Source: a candidate division WOR-3 bacterium (GTDB lineage: Bacteria; SDB-A). Taken from it: a DNA stretch of 64,000 bases. The DNA lies in the NCBI GenBank assembly GCA_016926475.1, contig JAFGON010000073.1, positions 19,909-83,908 of the forward strand. Direction: 5' to 3'. This document shows, in pieces, positions 47,920 to 57,691 of the stretch. The position numbers were made by a program, and so were the translations under genes. The notes under the pieces were generated by a model that was given only the letters and a program-made list of their open reading frames with translations, was not told the origin of the DNA and ran no database searches. Every line of letters begins with the position of its first letter. The stretch's first letter is position 1.

Positions 47920-48948
47920 GTGAAAAAGTGGCATTTTTTCCTTTTATTAGGGTTGATTCCGTTATGCTCATTTGCCGACAATTTTGGAATTCACACTCAA
48001 CCCAGGTATCATATAGTGTCTCCGGGAGATTGTCTTTGGAACATATCCCATCATTACTTGGGCAATCCTTATAGATGGCCTGAAATTTGGGAAGTCAACA
48101 AGCCACAGATCAGAGATCCCCATTGGATATATCCAGGTCAGAAATTTTTGATTCCAGCCATTGAAGATATTTTCACTTCTTCGGAGCTTTTTGAAACACC
48201 TCCGCCTATCGAAGTTGTTCTGATAGATGTACCCCAACCTGTGGTCGCTTACGAGATGTCTTTTAGATGCGGATATATTTCAAAACAGCCACATCAATTC
48301 ACCATGCACATCGTCGATTACTACGACAGAGAAGTACCGCAGTTGAGCAAAGGATTTCAAGTTTACATCGACGGCGGACAAAACGACGGAATATACGAAG
48401 GACAGTTCCTTTTGGTAGAACGGGAAATGAATTCTGTCAGCGACCCCGCTACGGGAAGAGACTTCGGAAAACTTATATACCCGATAGGAATATTAAGGGT
48501 TTTGGAATCTGACGACGATATCAGCCGTTGCCTAATACAAGACATCTATGAAATTGAATTGGAAATTGGAGACGGCGTTTCGGTTTTCGAAGCTCCTGTC
48601 CTTCCGACAGAGAGCCAAATGCAGCTCACCGACGTCGATCTGACAGGTCAAATCGCCGAGGTCTTTAACTATGTCGGAATAGTCAAAGATGTTTCTTTCG
48701 TCTATCTAAACATCGGATCCGACAGAGGCGTCAACATCGGCGACGTGTTTGAAATCCTCATTCCTTCGGAAGAAATCTCAAATCCCACTACCGGCGCGAA
48801 AGTTATCATTCCAGAGAGACCTTCAGGATATCTGCAAATTTTAAACGTTCAAAATGAAACATCTTCCGGTTACATTTTCGGGATTAACAGTCTTGCTGAA
48901 ATTCAAAAAGGCGATAAAGTAAAACTCGTCGTCAGAGCCGGTATTTAA
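47920..48948 (+). CDS. LysM-domain secreted protein
   Basis: 342 residues from GTG with AAGGAGG upstream; signal peptide (residues ~1-20, ending SFA-D). A LysM domain follows (YHIVSPGDCLWNISHHYLGN...YPGQKFLIP, ~30-80), which binds peptidoglycan N-acetylglucosamine. Two beta-rich regions with the repeated pattern of a PilZ/OB-like element (DGGQNDGIYEGQFLLV and IGSDRGVNIGDVFEI) occupy the rest. A TATAAT lies about 40 nt upstream at 47881. Role unknown, possibly envelope anchoring. Confidence 0.7.
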   Translation: MKKWHFFLLLGLIPLCSFADNFGIHTQPRYHIVSPGDCLWNISHHYLGNPYRWPEIWEVNKPQIRDPHWIYPGQKFLIPAIEDIFTSSELFETPPPIEVVLIDVPQPVVAYEMSFRCGYISKQPHQFTMHIVDYYDREVPQLSKGFQVYIDGGQNDGIYEGQFLLVEREMNSVSDPATGRDFGKLIYPIGILRVLESDDDISRCLIQDIYEIELEIGDGVSVFEAPVLPTESQMQLTDVDLTGQIAEVFNYVGIVKDVSFVYLNIGSDRGVNIGDVFEILIPSEEISNPTTGAKVIIPERPSGYLQILNVQNETSSGYIFGINSLAEIQKGDKVKLVVRAGI

Positions 48949-48972
48949 ATAATTATTAAATCAGGGGAATTG

Positions 48973-49446
48973 ATGACCGAAGAAAAAAAAATTGATCTGC
49001 TGAGAAAAGTCGCCCTTTTCAGAGGTTTGAACCGTGAAGAGATTATTGAGCTTTTAAAGAGGGCAAAACTTAAAATTTTTTCACAGGGCGAGACGATTTT
49101 CAACGAAGGCGAAAAAGGCGATTCAATGTTTGTCATTATTAAAGGGAGAGTGAGGATTTCCACTATAATTCCGGGAGTGGGCGAAGAAGCCCTCGCTATT
49201 TACGGACCTGGCGAAATAATTGGGGAAATGGCTCTCGTTGAAGCTTCCAAAAGATCAGCTACTGTTACAGCAGAAGAGGAGACCGAGACAATCGGTTTCA
49301 AAAGAGAAAAACTCATCGAGTTCATGCAGGAATACCCAGGCGCCGGAATAAATATACTGTGGGTTCTCGTGAGAACTTTAGCTGAAAGATTGAGAGCCAC
49401 AAACGAGCGGCTCAAACCAATTTTCGCTCTCGCGAAGACATTTTGA
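48973..49446 (+). CDS. Stand-alone cyclic nucleotide-binding domain protein
   Basis: 157 residues holding one CNB domain: IFSQGETIFNEGEKGDSMFV, the phosphate-binding cassette GEIIGEMALVEASKRSATV (Glu and Arg that contact cAMP/cGMP are present), and a C-terminal helix. No helix-turn-helix DNA-binding domain is attached, so it is not a CRP-type regulator; partner-mediated signalling is inferred. The window also encodes three class III cyclases, making cAMP a plausible ligand. The ATG at 48973 is preferred to the TTG at 48970. Confidence 0.85.
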   Translation: MTEEKKIDLLRKVALFRGLNREEIIELLKRAKLKIFSQGETIFNEGEKGDSMFVIIKGRVRISTIIPGVGEEALAIYGPGEIIGEMALVEASKRSATVTAEEETETIGFKREKLIEFMQEYPGAGINILWVLVRTLAERLRATNERLKPIFALAKTF

Positions 49447-50279
49447 GAGGTAAGTTCAAACTTCAAGACTTCAAAAAGCGCAAATCCGAAAACAGGAAGA
49501 TTTGCGCACTTACGGCTTATGATTTCTGTATGGCTCACTGGCTCGGGCAGACTGATATTGATTTCATTTTAGTTGGAGATTCCGCGGGAATGGTCGTCTT
49601 CGGCGACGAAAACACGCTTTCCGTGACCGTTGACGATATCGTAAAATTTTCGTCCGCCGTCAGAAAGGGGTCCCCTGAAAGTTTTATCATAGCCGACATG
49701 CCCTTTCTTTCCTACCAGCTATCAAGCGAAAGAGCAGTTGAAAACGCCGGCAGGCTTATTGTTGAAGGCCGGGCTGACGCTGTTAAAATCGAAGGAGGAT
49801 CGGGAGTATTTGACAAAATTGAAGCCATATTGAAAGCCGGTATTGCGGTCCAGGGTCATCTCGGTTTGACGCCCCAGTCGGTTTCGAGATTTGGCGGGTA
49901 CAGAGTTCAAGGGCGAAGCGAAAAAGACGCAAAGATAATTCTCGAAGACGCTAAAAAGCTCGAAGATCTCGGAGTCTTCAGCATAGTCCTCGAATTCATT
50001 CCCTACGAACTCGCCGAAATAGTAACCAAGTCTCTGAAAATACCTACCGTAGGGATTGGAAGCGGTTCCGCCTGCGACGGACAGATACTCGTGACGAACG
50101 ATATCTTAGGCTTGACCCCTTCAGGCGGACCCAAGTTTGCCAGAAAATATGCCGATTCAGCCCAGACTATAATCCACGCCGTTTCTAATTTCATAAAAGA
50201 TGTTAACTCAGGAAGCTACCCTTCAGAAAAAGAAACAGTTCGGACCGATCAGGAAAAATCAGACGGGACAAAAAAATGA
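49443..50279 (+). CDS. panB: 3-methyl-2-oxobutanoate hydroxymethyltransferase
   Basis: First committed enzyme of pantothenate synthesis; transfers the hydroxymethyl group from methylene-THF to ketoisovalerate. 278 residues with ALTAYDFCMAHWL, FILVGDSAGMVVFG (metal Asp), VKIEGG and QGHLGLTPQSV. The TTG start at 49443 overlaps the end of the cNMP-binding gene. No panC or panD is nearby. Its stop overlaps the pilB start as ATGA. Confidence 0.93.
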   Translation: MRGKFKLQDFKKRKSENRKICALTAYDFCMAHWLGQTDIDFILVGDSAGMVVFGDENTLSVTVDDIVKFSSAVRKGSPESFIIADMPFLSYQLSSERAVENAGRLIVEGRADAVKIEGGSGVFDKIEAILKAGIAVQGHLGLTPQSVSRFGGYRVQGRSEKDAKIILEDAKKLEDLGVFSIVLEFIPYELAEIVTKSLKIPTVGIGSGSACDGQILVTNDILGLTPSGGPKFARKYADSAQTIIHAVSNFIKDVNSGSYPSEKETVRTDQEKSDGTKK

Positions 50280-52033
50280 ATGTAGATTTTCTCTCCCTTT
50301 CCGAAAAGGAGATGGCTGAAAAACTTGTTCAAAAATTGCTCGAAAAAAATTTGATCAAAAAAGAAAACCTCGAGAAGATACAAAGGCATTCAATAATATC
50401 TTCACAGAATATCTTGGCGGCTTTAGTCCAGACAAAAACAGTATCTGAAGAAAGCGTTTTCGAGAATTTCGCCGAACTTATTGGATTACCTTTCATCCAT
50501 ATAGACCCTCTTTCACTCGACCTCGAAATAGTCACCGGAGCGATACCCCAGAAATATTCCAAGCACAACAAAATCGTCCCCCTCTCCCGCGAAGGTGATA
50601 AATTGACGGTGGCTTTCAGCGATCCATCTGTTTTAAAGCTGAAAGACGAAATAGAAAACCAACTTCACACGAATTTGAAATTCGTTTTAGCCAAACCCTC
50701 GGATATAGAAAAAGTCATTGAGGGTTTTTTCTCTTTTCATTCGGCTTTAAAAGCCGCGGAATCGCTTTTGCGATCCGGCACTCTCGAATCTAAAAATATT
50801 TTCAACAAGGAATACTTGAGCCAAACCGAAACAGAAGTCCAACCCAACATCAAACCCATAGTCACCGCAGTCGACAATCTTTTTTCATACGCATTCGAAC
50901 AGAGAGCTTCAGATATTCATATAGAACCTAAGAGAAACCTCTCGCTCGTGAGAATGCGAATCGACGGAATTCTTCACGACGTTCATGTTATCCCGAACAT
51001 AGTTCATTCAGCTATTGTCTCCCGCATCAAGATTCTTTCAGGTCTTGACATTTCACAAAAAAGAATACCCCAGGACGGAAGGATAAAGAAAAAATACAAG
51101 GAAAACGAACTTGAAATTAGAATCTCGACTATACCAACCGTGTTTGGAGAGAAGGTTGTCATGAGAATATTCGACCCGGATGTCTTGCTTCAAAACATAG
51201 ACGACCTCGGATTTTTCGAAGACGACATGCTTCTCGTCAGGGAGTTTTTAGGTCACAACGAGGGAATACTCCTGTTGACAGGACCCACGGGAAGCGGAAA
51301 GACGACGAGTCTTTATTCCCTTTTAAAAGAGCTTTCCAGACCAGAAGTAAACATCGTCACAATAGAAGACCCCGTAGAACTCGTTTATGAAGATTTCAAC
51401 CAGATACCCGTGGACAATAAATCCGGCATAGGTTTTGCCAACGCCTTGAGAAATGTTCTAAGACAGGACCCCGATATCATAATGGTCGGCGAGATCAGGG
51501 ATACCGAGACAGCCGAATACGCCATACAAGCAGCTCTCACAGGTCATCTCGTTTTTTCGACTCTCCACACAATAGACGCGCCTTCTGCCATATCGAGAAT
51601 GATTAATCTCGGAATACCGAAATTCTTGTTATCGAGCACACTGATAGGAGTTATTGCTCAGAGGCTCATAAGAAAAAATTGTCCGTATTGTTCGGAGGAT
51701 TTTTCTCTTCCTCCCGAAGCTACGCAAGCTCTTGAGATTGCCACCGATTCTCTCTCTCAAGCCAACTTGAAAATCGGAAAGGGCTGCGTTCAGTGCAGAG
51801 GAACCGGTTTTCTGTACCGAACAGGCATATTTGAAATACTCAAGGTTACACCCGAAATAAGAAAACTTATTGTCAGGGGAGAGAGCCTCAACTCGATTAG
51901 AGGCGAAGCAAAAAGAAACGGCATGAGAAACCTGCGCGAAGCCGCCACGGCGAAAATGCTGTTGGGAGAGACCTCTTACAAAGAGGTCTTCAGGGTTACC
52001 GGTTCTTCGCACTACCTGGTCGAAGATTACTGA
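50276..52033 (+). CDS. pilB: Type IV pilus/type II secretion assembly ATPase (PilB/GspE)
   Basis: 585-residue hexameric ATPase that powers pilus extension or type II secretion. N-terminal GspE_N (residues ~10-150), then the catalytic core: Walker A GPTGSGKTTSLYSLL, Asp box IEDPVE, Walker B DPDIIMVGEIRDTETAEY and His box TGHLVFSTLHT. A zinc-binding CPYC...CVQC motif sits near residue 465. The gene stands alone without pilC or pilin genes, so PilB versus GspE cannot be settled. Its end overlaps the opposite-strand cyclase gene. Confidence 0.93.
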   Translation: MNVDFLSLSEKEMAEKLVQKLLEKNLIKKENLEKIQRHSIISSQNILAALVQTKTVSEESVFENFAELIGLPFIHIDPLSLDLEIVTGAIPQKYSKHNKIVPLSREGDKLTVAFSDPSVLKLKDEIENQLHTNLKFVLAKPSDIEKVIEGFFSFHSALKAAESLLRSGTLESKNIFNKEYLSQTETEVQPNIKPIVTAVDNLFSYAFEQRASDIHIEPKRNLSLVRMRIDGILHDVHVIPNIVHSAIVSRIKILSGLDISQKRIPQDGRIKKKYKENELEIRISTIPTVFGEKVVMRIFDPDVLLQNIDDLGFFEDDMLLVREFLGHNEGILLLTGPTGSGKTTSLYSLLKELSRPEVNIVTIEDPVELVYEDFNQIPVDNKSGIGFANALRNVLRQDPDIIMVGEIRDTETAEYAIQAALTGHLVFSTLHTIDAPSAISRMINLGIPKFLLSSTLIGVIAQRLIRKNCPYCSEDFSLPPEATQALEIATDSLSQANLKIGKGCVQCRGTGFLYRTGIFEILKVTPEIRKLIVRGESLNSIRGEAKRNGMRNLREAATAKMLLGETSYKEVFRVTGSSHYLVEDY

Positions 52034-55000
52034 ACTTTTTTAAATTCTCCACGGCTTTTTCTTTAACTTCAGGGATCTTCAACTCATCTGCCAGCGCTAG
52101 AATTTCATACGCTTTTTTATCCGGAAACGAATTTTTTCCCATCAGCAGGTATAGCTCTAATTGAGATGATAGCAAAATCAGGAGCAAATATTTTAATTTC
52201 AATTTTCTGATAATATTTTCGGCTTCTACCGAATACTTTTCTGCTTCTTTATACTTTGACTGTTTCATGTACAAGTCTGCTAAATTGCCGAGAACTATCC
52301 CCCTGCCTTTGATGTCTCCAATTTTCTCTTTAATAGCAAGAGCTTCAGAGAAATATTTAACGGCGTTTTTGTAAGATTTTGTGTTTATCATCAAAATTCC
52401 CAAATTTGCCAAAACCCTTGAAACATCGAGCATTTCTCCGAATTTTCTGTTCAAGTTCAGGCTCATCTTCAAATATCTTTTAGACTTTCTGTAATCTGGA
52501 ATGTTCAGATACAGAAGCCCCAGGTTCAGGTATATTTTAGCCACTAAATTCTGTAAACGTCTCTTTTTGTAAACAGCAAGACATTCGCTTAAATATTTCA
52601 ATGACTTATTGTATTTTTTCTTTTCAAAAAGAAGATAGGCTATGTTGAATTTTATGCGCGACACAATTATTTCATTTTCCTTGTATTTAGCCACGACATT
52701 AAGCCCCTCCGTGTAATAATACATTGCTTTATCGTACTCTCCCTTGTCCGAAAACACGTTGGCGAGATTCGATAAGACTTGGGACATAAAAATCGGATTG
52801 GATTTAACTGCTTTGTTTTTTAAAGCTTTTTGCAAATACAAAACTGCTTTGGTGTAATCGTTTTTATGATAATAGTTTGTGCCGGTATAAAAGTCGTAAT
52901 TTAATTTCTTAAATTTGTCATTTTTCAGCAGATTCATTTTGACCGCAATTTCAAGCGTATCCTGAGACCTGTCGAATTGACTTAACACCGTGTAATAATT
53001 CGAAAGAACAAAAATCGAGTCGGATAATATAGATTCGATCTCGCGTTTTCTTTTTCTGTCAAATCTACATTTTTTATGCTCTCTTTTAAGATTACGCACA
53101 ACGCCCAAAAGAATGGTTTTTGACTTTTTAATGTCTCCGCGATTTTTTGCCATTTCAGATATTTTTAAATCTACTCGGTAGTGACTGAGTTGGTTTCGTT
53201 TTTTTCTCATGCATTCTTTTGATTTTTCATACATTTCCAGCGCTTTTTCGTAGAGGTATCTTTCTTTCGCGTAATCTCCAGCTTTTTCAGACCATTCAGC
53301 GCTCCTGTTCCAATTACCGGCACCCATGAAATGATGGGCAATTGTCTCGAAGCAAGACTTTTTATGGCCTCTTTCTTCAGCAAATATTCTCGCTATTTTT
53401 TCATGTCTTCGTTTTTTATCCGTTTCGAGCATTATTCCGTTTAAAGTTCTTGAAACCACATCGCTTTTCATTTTTAGAAAGTGTTTTTCCTTTCGGATGA
53501 AAAAACCTTTTCTTAATAGTTCATCAACTGAATTTTCGAATTCTGATCTCTTTGTTTCTTGCACAAGAGATATTATTTTTTCATCTATACGGTCAATAAA
53601 AAGTGAACAGGTCAAAACCAAATCTTTTGAACTGCTGCTTAACTCGTCGGCTTTTGCTACTATTACATCCTTGATGTTCACCGGAAGGGATTTTGCATCA
53701 GTTCTCAGAAAAGCAGTACTGCTTCGGGTGCTGATCCAATTGTTTTTTAAAAGATAATCGCAATAAGTCGATATAAAAAATGGATTCCCGTTTGTCGCTT
53801 TATAGATAAAATCCAACAGAGATTTTGAAGAATTTACTTTCAAGACAGAGTTAATGAGGTTTGAAGTCTCTTTTTTGTTTAAATTTCTCACCGTGATTAC
53901 GGTCGCTTTCTGCTCTATCGAACTCAAACACTTTCTCTCCGACAAGTTGCCTGAATGCCTTGAAATGAGTATCATCAAAATCTTTAAGTTTTCTGAATAC
54001 TCAATAACTTCCGACAGTATTCTGCATGAAAGCTCGTCGATGTTGTGAGCATTTTCAATTATTAAGATATTTTTCCCCGAAAGACTAATGCCTCTCAACA
54101 CAGCTTTCAAAGACCGAACCGCCCGTGAAATCAATGTTTTATAATCCATGTCTGCAGTTAATACTTTGTGCGTACTTGTCAAAAACATGAAATAATTCAC
54201 GTCACGTTTTACTTCTTTTAATTCTTTGAAAATTTTTGTATTTTCAGAGTTTTTTGTCTTTCTTAAAATGTCTTTATACTTTTTTTCAAATGATTTCCCG
54301 TTGCTTGATTCCTGTGAAAACAAATTATTGAAAAGCTTTGTGACAACGGAAAAATCTATTGCTTCCGACTTTTCTAATTCGACAAAGACCGGATCTTTTA
54401 TTTTCCTTGTCTCCAAAACTTTCTTTACTAACGTAGATTTCCCCGATCCTTCCTCTCCGTTCATGCAAAGGATCTGAAATTCGCCTTTTTGATAGAAACT
54501 TCCGATTTTTGTGGTCAGTTTACGGACAAGTTCCTTCATCCCTATGAATTCATAGGTTTTTAAAATTTCAGGTTTTTTTGAGTTTTTCAAAGACCAAAAT
54601 TTCACTTTTCCGTTGATGCCTTTGAAATTTTCTTCTCCGACAAAATCGAAAACATACTCTCTTCTGCTGAAATCGCACAATTCCTGGTCCACTAAAATTT
54701 CACACTCACCAGCCCTTTCCATAAGTCTCGCGGCGAGGTTTATTTTTTCACCCACGATTACATATTCGGTTTTTTTTTGGTTTCCTATCAGCCCTGTGAA
54801 AGACTGTCCCAGGGTCATACCTGTTTTAAAAGAACCTTTCTTTGAAATGCTCAAGGCAAAATCGCACGCCCTTTGAAAAGACCCTTCTTTTCTGATTGGA
54901 GCTCCGAAAACTGAAACGCTTATAAAACCTTTGTCTCCTCTGCTGAATCTAGTATAACAATCGAATTTATCTGTGATTTCCGAAATTTTTTTCACAAATT

Positions 55001-55745
55001 CAATAACTGAATATTCCCCGGAATTCTGAATGAATACTGCAACAACGTCTCTGAATTCGTTTTCAAGATTCTTCTTTCTGAGGACGCGGGAAGAGAATGT
55101 TTCATCGTAAAAATCGTTTTTATTTTTTACCAATGATTTTACAATCACATTTTTTTCATACCCCTGTTTGTTTCTGTGATTTTTCATATGTTCTTTAAAA
55201 AATGCCTCGAGATTTAATTTGCCGGGGATTGAGTTAGAACCGGTTTTTATGGCTTTTAAAACCGCGTCTCCAGAGCAAAAAAAAGCGTTTTGGAATTTGT
55301 TTCTCGCTATAATCCAGTCGATTTTGCCATAGGAAAATCCTGCTCTGGCTGAAATATTAGCGCAAACTTTCTTCAAAAATACAGGTTTAATATTTTTTGT
55401 TTTTACAAAAGCCTTTTCAATGTCTACAAAGGCTTTCTCGATATCGCAAAATTCGGCTGGGAATATCGATATAAAGGAGTCGCCTTCAATGCAGGAAACA
55501 AAACCTCTGTTGCGGTAAGTCGAATTGAAAAAAGGCGAATAAAACCTGTCGAGTAAATAACTCAACCTCTCCGCTCCTATGCTCCCCATAGCCATAAGGT
55601 GTTGCGTTATTCTCGTGAAACCGGCTATGTCGGCATAAAATACTGCTCCCTCAAAACTTCCTGCGTATTCCTTATTTTTCAAGCGGTCTGAAACAAATCC
55701 GGGGATTAAAGCGAAAACACCATTGGGTAAATTTTCATTTTTCAC
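51996..55745 (-). CDS. Second soluble-adenylyl-cyclase-like protein: two cyclase domains, NTPase, TPRs
   Basis: 1249 residues, cytosolic; same layout as the gene at 20768-24196. C1 has both metal Asp residues (YADIAGFT, D39; IEGDSFISIF, D89). C2 has Lys272 in GDKG and Asn336/Arg340 in INLAARLM, but the Thr of the usual TVIG is Val329. A tandem DIEKAFV duplication sits at ~101-114. NTPase: Walker A GEEGSGKS; the Walker B acid region reads IIENAHN. About ten TPRs follow, then a helical tail. Overlaps pilB tail to tail by 38 nt. Confidence 0.83.
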   Translation of the reverse strand: MKNENLPNGVFALIPGFVSDRLKNKEYAGSFEGAVFYADIAGFTRITQHLMAMGSIGAERLSYLLDRFYSPFFNSTYRNRGFVSCIEGDSFISIFPAEFCDIEKAFVDIEKAFVKTKNIKPVFLKKVCANISARAGFSYGKIDWIIARNKFQNAFFCSGDAVLKAIKTGSNSIPGKLNLEAFFKEHMKNHRNKQGYEKNVIVKSLVKNKNDFYDETFSSRVLRKKNLENEFRDVVAVFIQNSGEYSVIEFVKKISEITDKFDCYTRFSRGDKGFISVSVFGAPIRKEGSFQRACDFALSISKKGSFKTGMTLGQSFTGLIGNQKKTEYVIVGEKINLAARLMERAGECEILVDQELCDFSRREYVFDFVGEENFKGINGKVKFWSLKNSKKPEILKTYEFIGMKELVRKLTTKIGSFYQKGEFQILCMNGEEGSGKSTLVKKVLETRKIKDPVFVELEKSEAIDFSVVTKLFNNLFSQESSNGKSFEKKYKDILRKTKNSENTKIFKELKEVKRDVNYFMFLTSTHKVLTADMDYKTLISRAVRSLKAVLRGISLSGKNILIIENAHNIDELSCRILSEVIEYSENLKILMILISRHSGNLSERKCLSSIEQKATVITVRNLNKKETSNLINSVLKVNSSKSLLDFIYKATNGNPFFISTYCDYLLKNNWISTRSSTAFLRTDAKSLPVNIKDVIVAKADELSSSSKDLVLTCSLFIDRIDEKIISLVQETKRSEFENSVDELLRKGFFIRKEKHFLKMKSDVVSRTLNGIMLETDKKRRHEKIARIFAEERGHKKSCFETIAHHFMGAGNWNRSAEWSEKAGDYAKERYLYEKALEMYEKSKECMRKKRNQLSHYRVDLKISEMAKNRGDIKKSKTILLGVVRNLKREHKKCRFDRKRKREIESILSDSIFVLSNYYTVLSQFDRSQDTLEIAVKMNLLKNDKFKKLNYDFYTGTNYYHKNDYTKAVLYLQKALKNKAVKSNPIFMSQVLSNLANVFSDKGEYDKAMYYYTEGLNVVAKYKENEIIVSRIKFNIAYLLFEKKKYNKSLKYLSECLAVYKKRRLQNLVAKIYLNLGLLYLNIPDYRKSKRYLKMSLNLNRKFGEMLDVSRVLANLGILMINTKSYKNAVKYFSEALAIKEKIGDIKGRGIVLGNLADLYMKQSKYKEAEKYSVEAENIIRKLKLKYLLLILLSSQLELYLLMGKNSFPDKKAYEILALADELKIPEVKEKAVENLKKFSNLRPGSAKNR

Positions 55746-56354
55746 CCTTGAATTCTAACCTCGTTCTGACATAATTTCATTATTTTATTGAAAATAGGGA
55801 TCAAAATGAAATTCAGGGCATTAAGTTAAGAATAGAGATTCCTGATTTTGGAAAGATGAACAGAAAAACCCTTCTCAGATTTATACAACGATTTTTTTAC
55901 CTGTAAACAATCCGGAAAAACGCTTTATCAAGCTTATTGTTGTGTTGGGACGTCGAAGTCAAAATTAGGGTTGCTAAAACACTCGTGGAGTTTATTTTCG
56001 ATTCATCCAAACAAAACACCAACCTCCCGTCAAATTCTTTTGAAACATATCTTCCAACCGAACCAGACGAATAATGACCCGATAATGGAAATCAACACCG
56101 ATCGAAAATTTTCTGCAGGGGAGAAGCGAAAAAGGAAATCGCTCCAAAAAACTGAAGAAATTCAAGGTATCGAAACAGTTGAAAATAACTTCAAAGCGAA
56201 ATAGTGATAGCCCTCAGGCGACAGCCATCAGAATTATTGCTATAAAACCGGTAAAAAATCTTGTCGCTATTTCATGGTTAAAAAGTTGTGACTTGTCTGT
56301 CCAAATATGACAAGTTTTCGAAAAAAATCTTTTTTCCAATTTATGATACTTTTG
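55746..56354. other. Intergenic region without a supported gene
   Basis: Roughly 600 nt between the divergent second cyclase gene and the sorting-tail protein. One 77-codon open frame at 55971-56204 (Lys-rich, no ribosome site, no family) is not supported. An inverted repeat is present near the right end. The cyclase promoter must lie near the left end but no convincing pair of boxes was seen. Confidence 0.5.
56291..56315. promoter_or_regulatory. Inverted repeat upstream of secreted protein gene
   Basis: ACTTGTC and GACAAGT are perfect inverted copies separated by 11 nt, ending 40 nt before the -35 box of the promoter at 56355. A possible operator; the binding protein is unknown. Confidence 0.3.
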
Positions 56355-56382
56355 ATGACATTTTCGCTATTTCTCTTATAAT
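56355..56382 (+). promoter_or_regulatory. Sigma70-type promoter for secreted protein
   Basis: -35 ATGACA (56355-56360), 16-nt spacer, perfect -10 TATAAT (56377-56382). The GTG at 56410 with AGGAGG follows at a suitable distance. Confidence 0.55.
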
Positions 56383-56409
56383 ATGCTTACACAAGCCAAA
56401 GGAGGAACA

Positions 56410-57522
56410 GTGAAAGTTAAACTGACGTTTTTTTTGGTTTTGGTTTTTTCTTCCCAATTCTCTTTTTCTCAGACGATAATAGACCACAATTGCATGAGTG
56501 TTGACGAAATCCCAACTTACTGGATTTCTTATGTCAAAAACAACGCCAAATGGCATTACGCCCACACTTCTCACGGCAGTCAGCTGACGACGGGCTTAGA
56601 AGAGCTTGAAATTATAAATGCGGTTTACGCCGTCGATATAGGATGGTGCGCGCTTCCGAATTCACCGGGAGACTTCTGCATCCACGACGGACAGAGGTAT
56701 GACGATTACGTAACGCCTGAAATGTATTGGCAAACGACAGACGGAATGAATGAAACGCGAGCTGTATTAAACGGCAATTCATCTTTGAATTTTTCCGGAT
56801 GGGCATGGTGTTGTCAATGCGACCACTACACTGCCGATTCTGTGCAGACATACCTTGACTCAATGAACAGGCTTGAACAACAATACCCCAATGTAACGTT
56901 CATATACATGACCGGAAACGCTCAATCGACGGGAGACGACGGGTACAACAGGCATATGAGAAACAACCAGATCAGGCAGTATTGCCAGAACAACGGAAAA
57001 ATCCTTTTTGATTTCGCTGATATGGATTGTTGGTGGTACAACGACACCACAGAACTGTGGGAACAAAACACTTACTATCACAACAGCCAGTACATACCGG
57101 CCGAACATCCGGCTTACTACGGCGACTACAACGGTTCTCACACGGGATACGAAAATTGCCTTCACAAGGGAATGGCTGTCTGGTATATGTTCGCGCTCCT
57201 TTCCGGGTGGACTACAGGAGTCGAAGAAATCCCCGGAGAAAACTCTTTGATCTATGAATTGAAAGTGTACCCGAACCCTTTCTCCTCCTTCGTAGACATA
57301 TCTTTCATAACCTCAAAAAGTGGCTGGGTAGAGGTTTGTATTTCAGATGTGTCCGGTAGAAAAATCATAAATCTTCTGAGAGGCAATCTCGAGGAGGGCA
57401 GCTACTCGGTTACTTGGTCGGGTGATGATTTTTCAGGAAAAAACCTTCCATCGGGTATTTATATATACAAAATTACCGGGGGGGATGCTCTGGTCGCTTC
57501 CGGTATATTGAAAAAATTTTAA
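56410..57522 (+). CDS. Secreted protein with type A sorting tail
   Basis: 370 residues from GTG with AGGAGG upstream. Signal peptide (residues ~1-20, FSFSQT cleavage region). The middle is rich in Trp, Tyr and Cys (GWAWCCQCDHYTADSV, DFADMDCWWYNDTTELW) with an SGNH-hydrolase-like feel (HTSHGSQLTTG) but no firm family. The C-terminal ~80 residues (YPNPFSSFVDISFI, CISDVSGRKI, LPSGIYIYKITGG) are a clear type A/FlgD-like sorting domain, suggesting export by a T9SS-like route. No sortase gene is in the window. Confidence 0.72.
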   Translation: MKVKLTFFLVLVFSSQFSFSQTIIDHNCMSVDEIPTYWISYVKNNAKWHYAHTSHGSQLTTGLEELEIINAVYAVDIGWCALPNSPGDFCIHDGQRYDDYVTPEMYWQTTDGMNETRAVLNGNSSLNFSGWAWCCQCDHYTADSVQTYLDSMNRLEQQYPNVTFIYMTGNAQSTGDDGYNRHMRNNQIRQYCQNNGKILFDFADMDCWWYNDTTELWEQNTYYHNSQYIPAEHPAYYGDYNGSHTGYENCLHKGMAVWYMFALLSGWTTGVEEIPGENSLIYELKVYPNPFSSFVDISFITSKSGWVEVCISDVSGRKIINLLRGNLEEGSYSVTWSGDDFSGKNLPSGIYIYKITGGDALVASGILKKF

Positions 57523-57618
57523 CAAAAGAGGATCCCCATACCGGTAACTATATTTTTCCGGTAACGTAACTGACATAAATATTTCTGATCAACTTCATTA
57601 GAATCATTTACAGGAGTA

Positions 57619-57650
57619 AAAACAAAGTGGTATCTACGCTTTGTTTTTTT
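57619..57650 (+). terminator. Rho-independent terminator
   Basis: Stem AAAACAAAG/CTTTGTTTT with an 11-nt loop, followed directly by Ts. About 95 nt after the secreted protein stop; fits as its terminator. Confidence 0.7.
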
Positions 57651-57691
57651 CCGCAATGAATGTTACAACAGAGTCCCTAATTCCCGTGTAA

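Noticed and set aside
55971-56204. 77-codon frame in the 55.7-56.4 kb gap
   Set aside because: No ribosome site, no recognisable family, biased Lys content.
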